Assembly: GCA_937139605.1 (NCBI GenBank)
Contig: CAKZQG010000040.1
Coordinates: 1-26,940, forward strand
Direction of reading: 5' to 3'
Origin: an uncultured bacterium
GTDB lineage: Bacteria; DRYD01
Length of the DNA stretch: 26,940 nt
In this document: positions 1 through 7,259 of the stretch, in pieces
Layout: every line of letters starts with the position of its first letter
Numbering within the stretch: position 1 is the stretch's first letter
Program-made: the position numbers and the translations under genes
Notes under the pieces: generated by a model
Seen by the model: the letters and a program-made list of their open reading frames with translations, nothing else
The model's database searches: none
Told to the model about the DNA's origin: nothing

Positions 1-900
1 CTTTATCATATACATATCAAAATTATTACGATTAGAGCTATATCCAGTGATATAAATTTTACCACTTCTATCTACATATATAGATTTTCCAGAATCTGAA
101 GAATTCCTACCTGCAATGTTATTAACAACAACTTTGCCGTTAGTTGCAAACGTATTATCCAAACTACCACCACTGTTTAACCTTATTACATACATGCCTA
201 AACTACTACCCTTCCAGCTACTCCCAGTGACATAAATTTTACCACTGCTATCTACATATATAGATTTTCCAAAATCTAAATAATTTCCCTCTGCGATGGA
301 ATTAAAAACAACTTTACCGTTAGTTCCAAACGTATTATCTACACTCCCATCACTGTTTATCCTTATTACATACATATCATAATCTCTGCCATTAGAGCTA
401 CTCCCAGTGACATAAATTTTACCACTTCTATCTACATACAAGGAATTTCCATAATCACCCCCATTTCCCCCTGCAATGTTATTGAGAACAACTTTACCAT
501 TAGCTCCAAAAAGGTTATCCAAACTCCCATCACTGTTTATCTTTATTACATACATATCCTCATTACTACCATTAGAGCTATACCCGGTGACATAAACTTT
601 ACCATTGCTATCTACATATATGGAATTTCCAGAATCCCAACCATTCCCGCCAGCGATGTTATTAACAACAACTTTACCATTAGTTCCAAACGAAGTATCT
701 AAACTCCCATCATTGTTCATCCTTATTACATACATATCATAATTACTACCATTATAGCTATAACCAGTGACATAAATTTTACCCCTTCTATCTACATGCA
801 GGGAATTTCCATAATCATCCTGATTCCCGCCTGCAATGTTATGAAATATAGAGACAACATCATTATCTCCGTCTTGATCTATATCTCTGTTTAGTAAAAT
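1..900 (-). repeat. Five 180-bp tandem repeats inside the lipoprotein gene
   Basis: The sequence repeats with an exact 180-bp period. The block containing TTATTACATACAT recurs at about 183, 363, 543 and 723, and a diverged copy (CTTTATCATATACAT) sits at the left edge. Each unit encodes one 60-residue delta-60-type repeat. Copies differ by scattered substitutions without indels, so length is under coding constraint. More copies may lie beyond the edge. Confidence 0.93.
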
Positions 901-1014
901 TGTTTTTATGCCGCTACCTCCTCCAATTCCAAATAAATTACAACTTACTATAAAAACCATAACTAAACTTAATATAATTCCTTTTAATGTTAATAAAAGT
1001 AATGTTCTTTTCAT
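1..1014 (-). CDS. Secreted lipoprotein with delta-60-type repeats (C-terminus beyond left edge)
   Basis: The reverse strand is open from an ATG at 1014 to the window edge: 338 codons with no stop. The start is supported by AAGGGGGTGA six bases upstream. Residues 1-25 form a lipoprotein signal: KR, a hydrophobic stretch, then FIVSC, so Cys25 would be lipidated after signal peptidase II cleavage. After a short linker with a DxDxDGDND-like acidic stretch, the protein repeats a 60-residue unit with the pattern D-G-S-L-D-x-x-F-G-x-N-G-K-V-V, then GNSIYVDSNGKIYVTGYS, then DMYVIR. This matches the delta-60 repeat family of large surface or secreted proteins, which probably fold as beta-propeller blades. 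I infer a cell-envelope or extracellular protein. No enzyme motif is visible and the binding target is unknown. The C-terminus lies outside the window. Confidence 0.88.
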   Translation of the reverse strand, partial: MKRTLLLLTLKGIILSLVMVFIVSCNLFGIGGGSGIKTILLNRDIDQDGDNDVVSIFHNIAGGNQDDYGNSLHVDRRGKIYVTGYSYNGSNYDMYVIRMNNDGSLDTSFGTNGKVVVNNIAGGNGWDSGNSIYVDSNGKVYVTGYSSNGSNEDMYVIKINSDGSLDNLFGANGKVVLNNIAGGNGGDYGNSLYVDRSGKIYVTGSSSNGRDYDMYVIRINSDGSVDNTFGTNGKVVFNSIAEGNYLDFGKSIYVDSSGKIYVTGSSWKGSSLGMYVIRLNSGGSLDNTFATNGKVVVNNIAGRNSSDSGKSIYVDRSGKIYITGYSSNRNNFDMYMIK

Positions 1015-1036
1015 TTATTATCACCCCCTTAACTTA

Positions 1037-1042
1037 ATTATA
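1037..1042 (-). promoter_or_regulatory. Possible -10 box for the delta-60 lipoprotein gene
   Basis: The reverse strand reads TATAAT at 1042-1037, about 22 bases before the start codon and just upstream of the ribosome binding site. No convincing -35 box is visible, and TATAAT-like strings are common at this base composition, so support is weak. Confidence 0.25.
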
Positions 1043-1116
1043 ATATTATTCAAAAAAAATCCTTTTTTTTTATTATTAAAAATTTTTCTATTTTATTGAT
1101 AAAAAAAATTAAAAAA

Positions 1117-1525
1117 TTAAATGCTTAAATATACCATAGCACCTGCAGCAAAACCAAGCCCTAATGAGATTGTGAATTTAATATAATGTCCGATAAGGTA
1201 AGCAGGTATAGCTGCTATAGGTTGAGATAAAGAAGATAAAATTGTATACCAAAAACATTTAAGTAAACTTAGGATACATATGTAAAGCGATAACTAATGT
1301 TATATAGAGCAATAGCAATAGTCATAATAATTCCGATTTTAAATTAACTTCCATTAAATGCCATCCCAATAGCTACCCCCTCAGGGAAACTATGAAGAAA
1401 TAAAACTATGAAAGTTAAGAACGCAATTTTATCATATAAATTCTGATTCTTTTTTTACCTTATATTCCCTTAAAAAATAAGTAATATTTATTACTTCATA
1501 ATCAATTCTTTTTAACTTGCAATTA
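1117..1525 (-). pseudogene. ZIP-family metal transporter remnant (ZupT-like), frameshifted
   Basis: No long frame is open, but three reverse frames together give a ZIP (zinc/iron permease) C-terminal half. One stretch near 1440-1370 reads FLHSFPEGVAIG, the family signature HxxPEGxAxG with its metal-binding His and Glu. An in-frame TAA follows, then MTIAIALYNI, where the family has a second HNIPEG motif that is lost here. A further frame change gives SLSQPIAAIPAYLIG and GLGFAAGAMVYLSI, matching the last two membrane helices, and ends in TAA at 1117. Upstream (1525-1435) a third frame encodes a Lys-rich loop leading into the signature. The first three helices are missing. Remnants may extend to about 1639, where a 22-codon frame carries short D/N-K-T-Q repeats. 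It is almost certainly nonfunctional. Confidence 0.82.
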
Positions 1526-1809
1526 TTTATTATCAACTAAATTATTATCAATATTATTTATTTGTGTTATTTATATTTGAGTTTTATTCAATTGAGTTTT
1601 ATCTATTTGAGTTTCATACATCTTATTTATATTATCCATAACTATTTATTGTACACCCCTATATGATATATCCTATTTTTTTTCTCTTATAAAAAAATAA
1701 ATTCCTTGATTTTATATTAAATTTTTAAAGAATAAAAAATGAAAAAGATACAGGAATTTAATATTTTAAACAAAACTGAAATGAATTAAAGATAATATTA
1801 TTAACATGC

Positions 1810-2367
1810 TTAATTTTGATGATAATCTTGTTCAGGTTTTTTGCTTTTAATAATAGCTTTCTTTTTATTTTCAATTTGTTTAGAATATAATTCCTTTATT
1901 TCCGTTGGTAAGGTACTAAAAGATACATATATAATATCAGGATTATCAGTAGGGTTTAAAATTTTTTCAGGTTCTAAATAAATATTGTTTTCCTTTAAAT
2001 AATGTAATACTTTTTGGCAATCCTTACACCAATCTTTAACTAATTCAATATCTTTTTCTTTTTCACTATCACTTACTACATAATTATTTGGTATTATTTT
2101 AATAAATTTAATAGCTAATTTATCTTTAAGCATTCTTAACATTATCTTATATTCTATTCCTAAAGGAGAATCAAAAAACATAATACCATCCGATGTAGTG
2201 ATTAAAGTACTATAACCTAAATCACTTAGAGATTTTACTAAATTAGCTATAATTTCCTGTTTTTCTCTTTCTTTATAAATAAATTCTTGTACTTTATTTA
2301 TTACAAAATTATACCTATTATCAAAATCCTCCATAACATCTTGACTAACATTACTAGATTTAATCAA
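1810..2367 (-). CDS. C-terminal open fragment of a decayed helical protein
   Basis: This 185-codon frame is open but starts at TTG with no ribosome binding site, and its sense continues upstream (NYLKDEINYL) to a stop at about 2397. It therefore looks like the intact tail of the pseudogene that follows, not an independent gene. The first 60 residues are charged and helical. Then comes a compact domain (LGYSTLITTSDGIMFF, then a hydrophobic strand pattern IKFIKIIP), then WCKDCQKVLHYL with two cysteines, and a Lys-rich tail. The 'LGY' followed by alternating strands and a later WC..C helix resembles a C-terminal module I associate loosely with long coiled-coil proteins, but I cannot name the family. 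It may be untranslated. Confidence 0.5.
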   Translation of the reverse strand: MIKSSNVSQDVMEDFDNRYNFVINKVQEFIYKEREKQEIIANLVKSLSDLGYSTLITTSDGIMFFDSPLGIEYKIMLRMLKDKLAIKFIKIIPNNYVVSDSEKEKDIELVKDWCKDCQKVLHYLKENNIYLEPEKILNPTDNPDIIYVSFSTLPTEIKELYSKQIENKKKAIIKSKKPEQDYHQN

Positions 2368-3230
2368 GTAATTAATTTCATCTTTTAAATATTATTTTTT
2401 TTATTTCCAAATAAGTAAATTCTGCTTTTTTATAAAATATTTCCAAATCATTTAAATTTTTCTTATTCTTAATCTATTTTATCATTATTTATAGAGTTTA
2501 ACTTAGCTATTAGTTCTTCTTTATATTCATTTAATTTTTTTAATTTAGTTAGTAGAATTTCTTTTAAAGAGATATTAAGAAAATCAATGGTATAAAAAGA
2601 ATCTCTTAGAATATCTATTTTTTACCAAATTAATAATTTTAGGTAAAAGTTTTTTAAAATTTTTAATACTATCTTTTAACTCCTTAGAATCAACTTTTAA
2701 TTTGTTATTTTTAAATTTATCTTTATCTATATTAGTAATTTGGGTTTCTATTTTTTTATTTTAGTGTAATATAGATCTATTTGCTTATCATAAACTTCAT
2801 TTTTGATATAATTTAAAAAATTAACAAATTTCAGATTATTTTTTTGGAAAAATTAAGAATATACTGATAAATTTCTTCTTTGTCATTTATAAATATTATT
2901 TCCTTTAAATCTTTTATAAAATTATCTAAAATATTAAATAAATTATGTACTGATTCTTCTTTTGTCTAAACCAAGTATTATGATAATTACTTTTAACTAG
3001 TTTAATATTATATTCACTTAATATTTGGTCAACAAATGAATCAAAAATATAAGATATATCTTTTTTTATGCACTCTAATAAATCATTTGAAGCATAAGAT
3101 TCTATAGAGCTTATAGAGCCTAAAAGTTTTTCTATTTTAAAATTTTTAAGATAATAAAAAAAACTCTATTACTATCTAACACTGTCTTAGGATTAGAAGA
3201 ATATATTGTAAAAACAACTAAGGAACTCAA

Positions 3231-3262
3231 TTTATTTTGTAAAATTTTTATTTTGTAAAATT
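3231..3262. repeat. 16-bp perfect tandem duplication inside the pseudogene
   Basis: TTTATTTTGTAAAATT occurs twice back to back (3231-3246 and 3247-3262). Removing one copy restores the reverse frame KLKILQNKLSSLVV, so this replication-slippage duplication is itself a frame-breaking lesion (16 is not a multiple of 3). Confidence 0.85.
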
Positions 3263-3366
3263 TTTAGCTTTTAAATTTAGCAAATTCTAATTTATAAAAA
3301 TTTATCTTATAAAATATATATATCTCTTATTGATATTAGTTAAAAAGCTTTTTAATAGATATTTTT

Positions 3367-4698
3367 TTAAGTAAAGTCATTATAAAATTCATTATAAATA
3401 GATTCAACTGTTAGTTTAAGGTATTTAGAAGGGATTAGTAAGGAGATGCTTATATGGGAGTCAGCAGCTTGTAAAATAATTATTTTATTTTTTAATAGCG
3501 CTTTATTTATTCTATTCATTACTCCTGGTTTTCCTCGTATTCCATACCCTATAACACTTACCTTTGATACCTTATTTAAAATTTTATAATCTATTTTTTT
3601 GTCCTTAGATGTTAATTCATTGTTAAAGTTATCTATAATGTTAGAAATAATATCAGAATAAATCTGATCTACAACAAAAGAAGCTTTTCTATTAAAAATA
3701 TCTAACATAATAAAATCTAAACTTATATTTTTTTGATGAATCTTATTTAGAATATAATCCAGATAAACTGGTAAATCTTTTTTTTCTTTTGGAAAAATTA
3801 ACGAAAACTTGGAAATATTTTCTTTTACCGATATATTTGTTATTAATTTATTAGAATTATAATTATTGGTAACAATAGTTTGATTATTAGAATTAACAGA
3901 AGTAATAATTAATGGGATATCATTAGAATGTAGGATGCTAACGGCATCATTATGTACAACTTGAGAGCCATTATAAGTTATTTCTGATAATTCATCATAA
4001 TTACAATAATTAATAGATATTGGATTATCAATAAGATTAGGTGGAGCTAATTTTAAAGAATCAATATCTTTAATTATATAAACTCCTTTTAAGTTAAAGT
4101 ATGGTTTTAATTTTTTAGCTAAGAAAGCAGCAGTTATATCACTTCCTCCTCTTTTTAAGGTAGTTAAATATCCATTTTTACTAACCCCTTGAAAACCACA
4201 AATCACCGGAAGATAATTATTATCTATTAATTTTAATATATTTTCTTCTTTAATATCTAAGATATCAGAATCAATAAAATTATCAGTAGTAATGATATTA
4301 GCTTGGAAGGCATTTAAGGGAATAGCTTTTATATCTTTATTTAATAGATTTAAAGCAGCAGCTAATAAACCAGTAGAAATATTTTCCCCACAACTTATCA
4401 CAAAAGATTTACATAACTCTAATAACTCATTGTTAATTAGAATATCCTTTGTAAAGTCATTTCTATTTAAATCTAAGATAGAATTAAAGTTTTTAATTAA
4501 TTCATTAGTAGAATAGGGGTAAGGTGGTCTCCCTATAGCAGAAACTACAACAACTACTTTTGAATCTTTTGATTTATTTAATATAAAATTAGCAATATCA
4601 ATTAAGTTATCTTTTAAAAAAACACTACCCCCTACCTTTAATATCACCAGATCTTTTAAATAATTTTTAATTTCCACATTTTCCTTGTTTAATAGCAT
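3367..4698 (-). CDS. lysC: Aspartokinase, DapG-like (diaminopimelate-responsive type)
   Basis: Aspartate kinase (443 aa) phosphorylates L-aspartate to begin the lysine, diaminopimelate, threonine and methionine pathways. The amino-acid kinase domain is complete: KVGGS at 21-25 (phosphate binding), SCGENIST near 102, LNAFQANIIT near 128, PVICGFQG at 164-171 and KRGGSD at 182-187. The C-terminal third holds paired ACT regulatory domains. The last one contains SVIGYGIRGKPGVM and ILQAADSHISISLLI. The Q-x-ADSH pattern is what I recall for the Bacillus DapG class, controlled by diaminopimelate, so feedback by that ligand is an inference. The ATG is preceded by only a weak AGAAAT site. It is transcribed alone, divergent from glgC. 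The symbol is generic: dapG would be equally apt. Confidence 0.9.
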   Translation of the reverse strand: MLLNKENVEIKNYLKDLVILKVGGSVFLKDNLIDIANFILNKSKDSKVVVVVSAIGRPPYPYSTNELIKNFNSILDLNRNDFTKDILINNELLELCKSFVISCGENISTGLLAAALNLLNKDIKAIPLNAFQANIITTDNFIDSDILDIKEENILKLIDNNYLPVICGFQGVSKNGYLTTLKRGGSDITAAFLAKKLKPYFNLKGVYIIKDIDSLKLAPPNLIDNPISINYCNYDELSEITYNGSQVVHNDAVSILHSNDIPLIITSVNSNNQTIVTNNYNSNKLITNISVKENISKFSLIFPKEKKDLPVYLDYILNKIHQKNISLDFIMLDIFNRKASFVVDQIYSDIISNIIDNFNNELTSKDKKIDYKILNKVSKVSVIGYGIRGKPGVMNRINKALLKNKIIILQAADSHISISLLIPSKYLKLTVESIYNEFYNDFT

Positions 4699-4863
4699 AT
4701 TATTTCTAGATTTAATTTAGTTTTATTTCTTAATATTTTATTCTTTATTTTTTTAGTTAAATCCTTTTAGGTTTTTAATTTATTAATGATTTTCTATTAA
4801 AGGAAAATGAGAAAAAAAATAAAAAAAATAAAAGAGAAAGGAATAAAAAAGAAGGTGATTAAA

Positions 4864-6162
4864 ATGATACTTAATATAAACTCAAATAATGCTATAAAAG
4901 AGTATGGATTAACGAATATAATAGCGATGGTATTAGCAGGTGGAGAAGGAACAAGATTATTTCCATTAACAAAGGAACGTGCTAAACCTGCGGTTCCGTT
5001 TGGTGCAAGATATAGAATAATCGATTTTGTACTAAGTAACTTAGTAAATAGTGGAATATTGAAAATAAATGTATTAACTCAATATAAAGCACATTCCTTA
5101 ATTAAACATTTACAAACTAACTGGGATATTAATTCTCGATTTGGGTTTTATGTTAATATAGTACCACCGCAGATGCGAATTGGGAAAATCTGGTTTAGGG
5201 GTACCGCAGATGCTATATACCAAAATTTAAACCTAATTTTTGATGAGCAACCAGAAATAGTTATCGTTTTTTCAGCAGATCATATATACTTAATGGATAT
5301 AAAAAAGATGATAGAATACCATATTCAAAAGAAAGCAGATATAACCATAGCAACTTTTCCAATACCCATTGAAGAAGCCAATAGATTTGGATTAATGAAA
5401 ATAGATAACGATAATAGAATAATAGATTTTGCAGAAAAACCTAAAGATCCAGAAATTATTGAAAACTTTAAGATAAACGATAACTTTGTATTAGCTTCCA
5501 TGGGAAATTATATATTTAATAGGGATGTATTAATAAAGATGTTAGAAAATGATGCCTTAAGAGATACAAGCCATGACTTTGGAAAAGATATTATCCCAGA
5601 AAGTATAAAATTATATAAAGTTTATAGCTATAATTTTGAAGAAAATACTATTCCAGGGTCAAACAATAAACCCTATTGGAGAGATGTTGGAACTATAGGC
5701 TCATATTACGAAGCTTCTATGGAATTATTACTGCCTAATCCACCATTAGATCTATATAACCCATATTGGCCTGTTTATACAGCTTACTCTAATTTACCAC
5801 CAACTAAAATATTAGGAAAAAATGTTAATATCCAAGATTCCATTATATCCGAAGGATGTATAATAAATGATAACGTTTATATAAAAAACTCTATTATCTT
5901 CCCTAAATGTATAATAAATGATAACGTCAAAATAGAAAATTCCATTATAATGGACGGATGTATATTAAACGAAAATGTAAGTATTATCAATACAATCTTA
6001 GATAAAGGAGTAATAATAGAAAAAAATATATCAATAGGATACAATTTAGAAGAAGATAAAGAAAAATTCTTCAGTTTTGATAATATAATTGTTATAAATA
6101 AAGGTTTAAAAATAGATAAAGAAACAATTGCTAAATTAATTCAAAAACCCATTTATTTTTAG
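4864..6162 (+). CDS. glgC: Glucose-1-phosphate adenylyltransferase (ADP-glucose pyrophosphorylase)
   Basis: It makes ADP-glucose from ATP and glucose-1-phosphate, the committed step of bacterial glycogen synthesis. Signatures in order: GGEGTRLFPLTKERAKPAVP (nucleotide-binding loop and activator region), YRIIDFVLSN, WFRGTADAIYQN, FSADHIYLMD, RFGLMKID, DFAEKP, SHDFGKDIIP and YWRDVGTIGSYYEA. The C-terminal 120 residues are isoleucine-rich hexapeptide turns (left-handed beta helix), as usual. The ATG at 4864 gives 432 residues, the normal length, and has AAGGTGAT upstream. The in-frame ATG at 4807 would only add a Lys-rich stretch with no homology and a purine run too close to it, so I prefer 4864. 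No other glycogen gene is in the window. Confidence 0.95.
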   Translation: MILNINSNNAIKEYGLTNIIAMVLAGGEGTRLFPLTKERAKPAVPFGARYRIIDFVLSNLVNSGILKINVLTQYKAHSLIKHLQTNWDINSRFGFYVNIVPPQMRIGKIWFRGTADAIYQNLNLIFDEQPEIVIVFSADHIYLMDIKKMIEYHIQKKADITIATFPIPIEEANRFGLMKIDNDNRIIDFAEKPKDPEIIENFKINDNFVLASMGNYIFNRDVLIKMLENDALRDTSHDFGKDIIPESIKLYKVYSYNFEENTIPGSNNKPYWRDVGTIGSYYEASMELLLPNPPLDLYNPYWPVYTAYSNLPPTKILGKNVNIQDSIISEGCIINDNVYIKNSIIFPKCIINDNVKIENSIIMDGCILNENVSIINTILDKGVIIEKNISIGYNLEEDKEKFFSFDNIIVINKGLKIDKETIAKLIQKPIYF

Positions 6163-6196
6163 TTTATTTTAATTTTATTTTAATTTTAATATTAAA

Positions 6197-6223
6197 AAAA
6201 TATTGCGTTAGAGCTAATATTTT
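6197..6223 (+). terminator. Possible weak terminator after glgC
   Basis: AAAATATT (6197-6204) and AATATTTT (6216-6223) form a perfect 8-bp inverted repeat with an 11-base loop, followed by CTTATTTTC. The stem is entirely A/T, so it would be weak. It lies 35 bases after the glgC stop. Confidence 0.3.
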
Positions 6224-6354
6224 CTTATTTTCATTAATTACTAAATATTCTTTTTAGGTTAATAATATTAAATTTAGCAATATTAAATAAAAGGAAAATT
6301 ATAAAAAATAATGAATATAAGAATAGGTAAATGGATAAAGGGGGTTAAAAAGTT

Positions 6355-7218
6355 ATGACAATTCATCAAAAAACTACGGTAAAGGATTGGCAAACAGAAA
6401 TAAAACCACAATGGTGCCCGGGATGTACTTACTTTGCAGATTTACAAGCAATATATAAAGTAATAATAGACTTAAATTTTGATCCTACTAATTTTGTTTT
6501 AATAGGTGGTATAGGATGTACTGGTAGAATAACAAGCTATGTTAATACCTATACTATTCATACCCTTCATGGAAGGCCACTACCAGTAGCTTTAGGTTTT
6601 AAATTAGCAAACCCTAAAATGAATGTAATAGTAGTTAGTGGAGATGGAGATCTCTTTGCTATAGGAGGTACCCATTTTATACATACTGCAAGAAAAAATA
6701 TAGATATAACAGTTATAATGTTTGATAATTTTGTATATGGCTTAACAAAGGGACAAGCATCTCCAACATCTCCTTTAAATCTACAAACTCCAACAACTCC
6801 TACAGGAGTAAAAGAAACTCCTATAAACCCCCTGGTAATTGCTATCTCAAGTGGTGCTACTTTTGTAGCCCAAGCCTTCGCTTTAGATGTTAATGATACA
6901 TTTAATATAATTAAACAAGCAATTAACCATAAAGGCTTTTCTTTTGTAAATATCTTATCCCCTTGTATAACATATTACAGAATGGAAGACCTTAAATCCT
7001 TCAAATCCAAAATTAAAAAATTAGAAAATCATGATTTTAATGATATAAATTTAGCTTTAAGCAGAGCATTCAGTGATCACTTTTCTGTAGGAATATTCTA
7101 TAAAAAAGAAGATAAAACTTATGAAGAGCAAATCTTAAATGGAAATGTTCCCATAGATGTAGATATAAAAGTTTTACCTAAAGAAAAAATTCAAAAAATG
7201 ATAGACTCTTATAGTTAA
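6355..7218 (+). CDS. korB: 2-oxoacid:ferredoxin oxidoreductase, beta (TPP-binding) subunit
   Basis: It is the thiamine-diphosphate subunit of a 2-oxoglutarate- or pyruvate-type ferredoxin oxidoreductase, which oxidatively decarboxylates 2-oxoacids to acyl-CoA and reduces ferredoxin, or runs in reverse. The four cluster ligands are present: Cys21 and Cys24 in WCPGC, Cys55 in GGIGCTGR, and Cys204 in LSPCITY. The TPP/Mg motif GDGDLFAIGG and DNFVYGLTKGQASPTSP are canonical. The usual Gly after WCPGC is Thr here. At 287 aa it has the length of KorB-type subunits. The alpha (and gamma) subunit genes normally adjacent are not in the window. AAGGGGGTTAAAAAGTT precedes the ATG. The substrate (2-oxoglutarate or another acid) cannot be told from this subunit, so the symbol is tentative. 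Confidence 0.9.
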   Translation: MTIHQKTTVKDWQTEIKPQWCPGCTYFADLQAIYKVIIDLNFDPTNFVLIGGIGCTGRITSYVNTYTIHTLHGRPLPVALGFKLANPKMNVIVVSGDGDLFAIGGTHFIHTARKNIDITVIMFDNFVYGLTKGQASPTSPLNLQTPTTPTGVKETPINPLVIAISSGATFVAQAFALDVNDTFNIIKQAINHKGFSFVNILSPCITYYRMEDLKSFKSKIKKLENHDFNDINLALSRAFSDHFSVGIFYKKEDKTYEEQILNGNVPIDVDIKVLPKEKIQKMIDSYS

Positions 7219-7259
7219 TTTTTAAAACTTTATTATACAAAATATAAGGAGTAAGAGAA

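Larger units (their letters stand above)
1810..3330 (-). pseudogene. Large helical/coiled-coil protein, disrupted by several frameshifts
   Basis: Reverse translation gives one continuous-looking helical protein only if frames are switched repeatedly. From upstream to downstream: EFAKFK; KLKILQNKLSSLVVFTIYSS through NRVFF; YYLKNFKIEKLLGSISSIES through WFRQ; KEESVHNLFNILDNFIKDLK; KFVNFLNYIKNEVYDKQI; ETQITNIDKDKFKNN through NFKKLLPKIINLV; FLNISLKEILLTKLKKLNEY; LEIFYKKAEFTYLEIKK; then the open tail ending at 1810. Stops and shifts separate these blocks. One shift, at 3231-3262, coincides with a 16-bp tandem duplication, which argues for slippage in the DNA and against sequencing noise there. The N-terminal end is undefined and may have reached the neighbouring aspartokinase gene. 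The original function is unknown. Confidence 0.72.

Noticed and set aside
1-900. 180-bp repeats as CRISPR or intergenic repeat elements
   Set aside because: The period is too long and uniform, there are no spacers, and the repeats are in frame within a coding gene.
908-1099. Plus-strand 63-codon open frame
   Set aside because: It lies mostly opposite the lipoprotein signal-peptide region, has no ribosome binding site and encodes low-complexity hydrophobic sequence.
1681-1809. Search for a gene or terminator between the two pseudogenes
   Set aside because: Only A/T-rich sequence was found. AAATTCC and GGAATTT could pair, but the loop is about 50 bases.
4807-4863. Upstream in-frame start for glgC adding 19 residues
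   Set aside because: The added stretch is Lys/Ile-only, has no family homology, and the ATG at 4864 has the better ribosome binding site.
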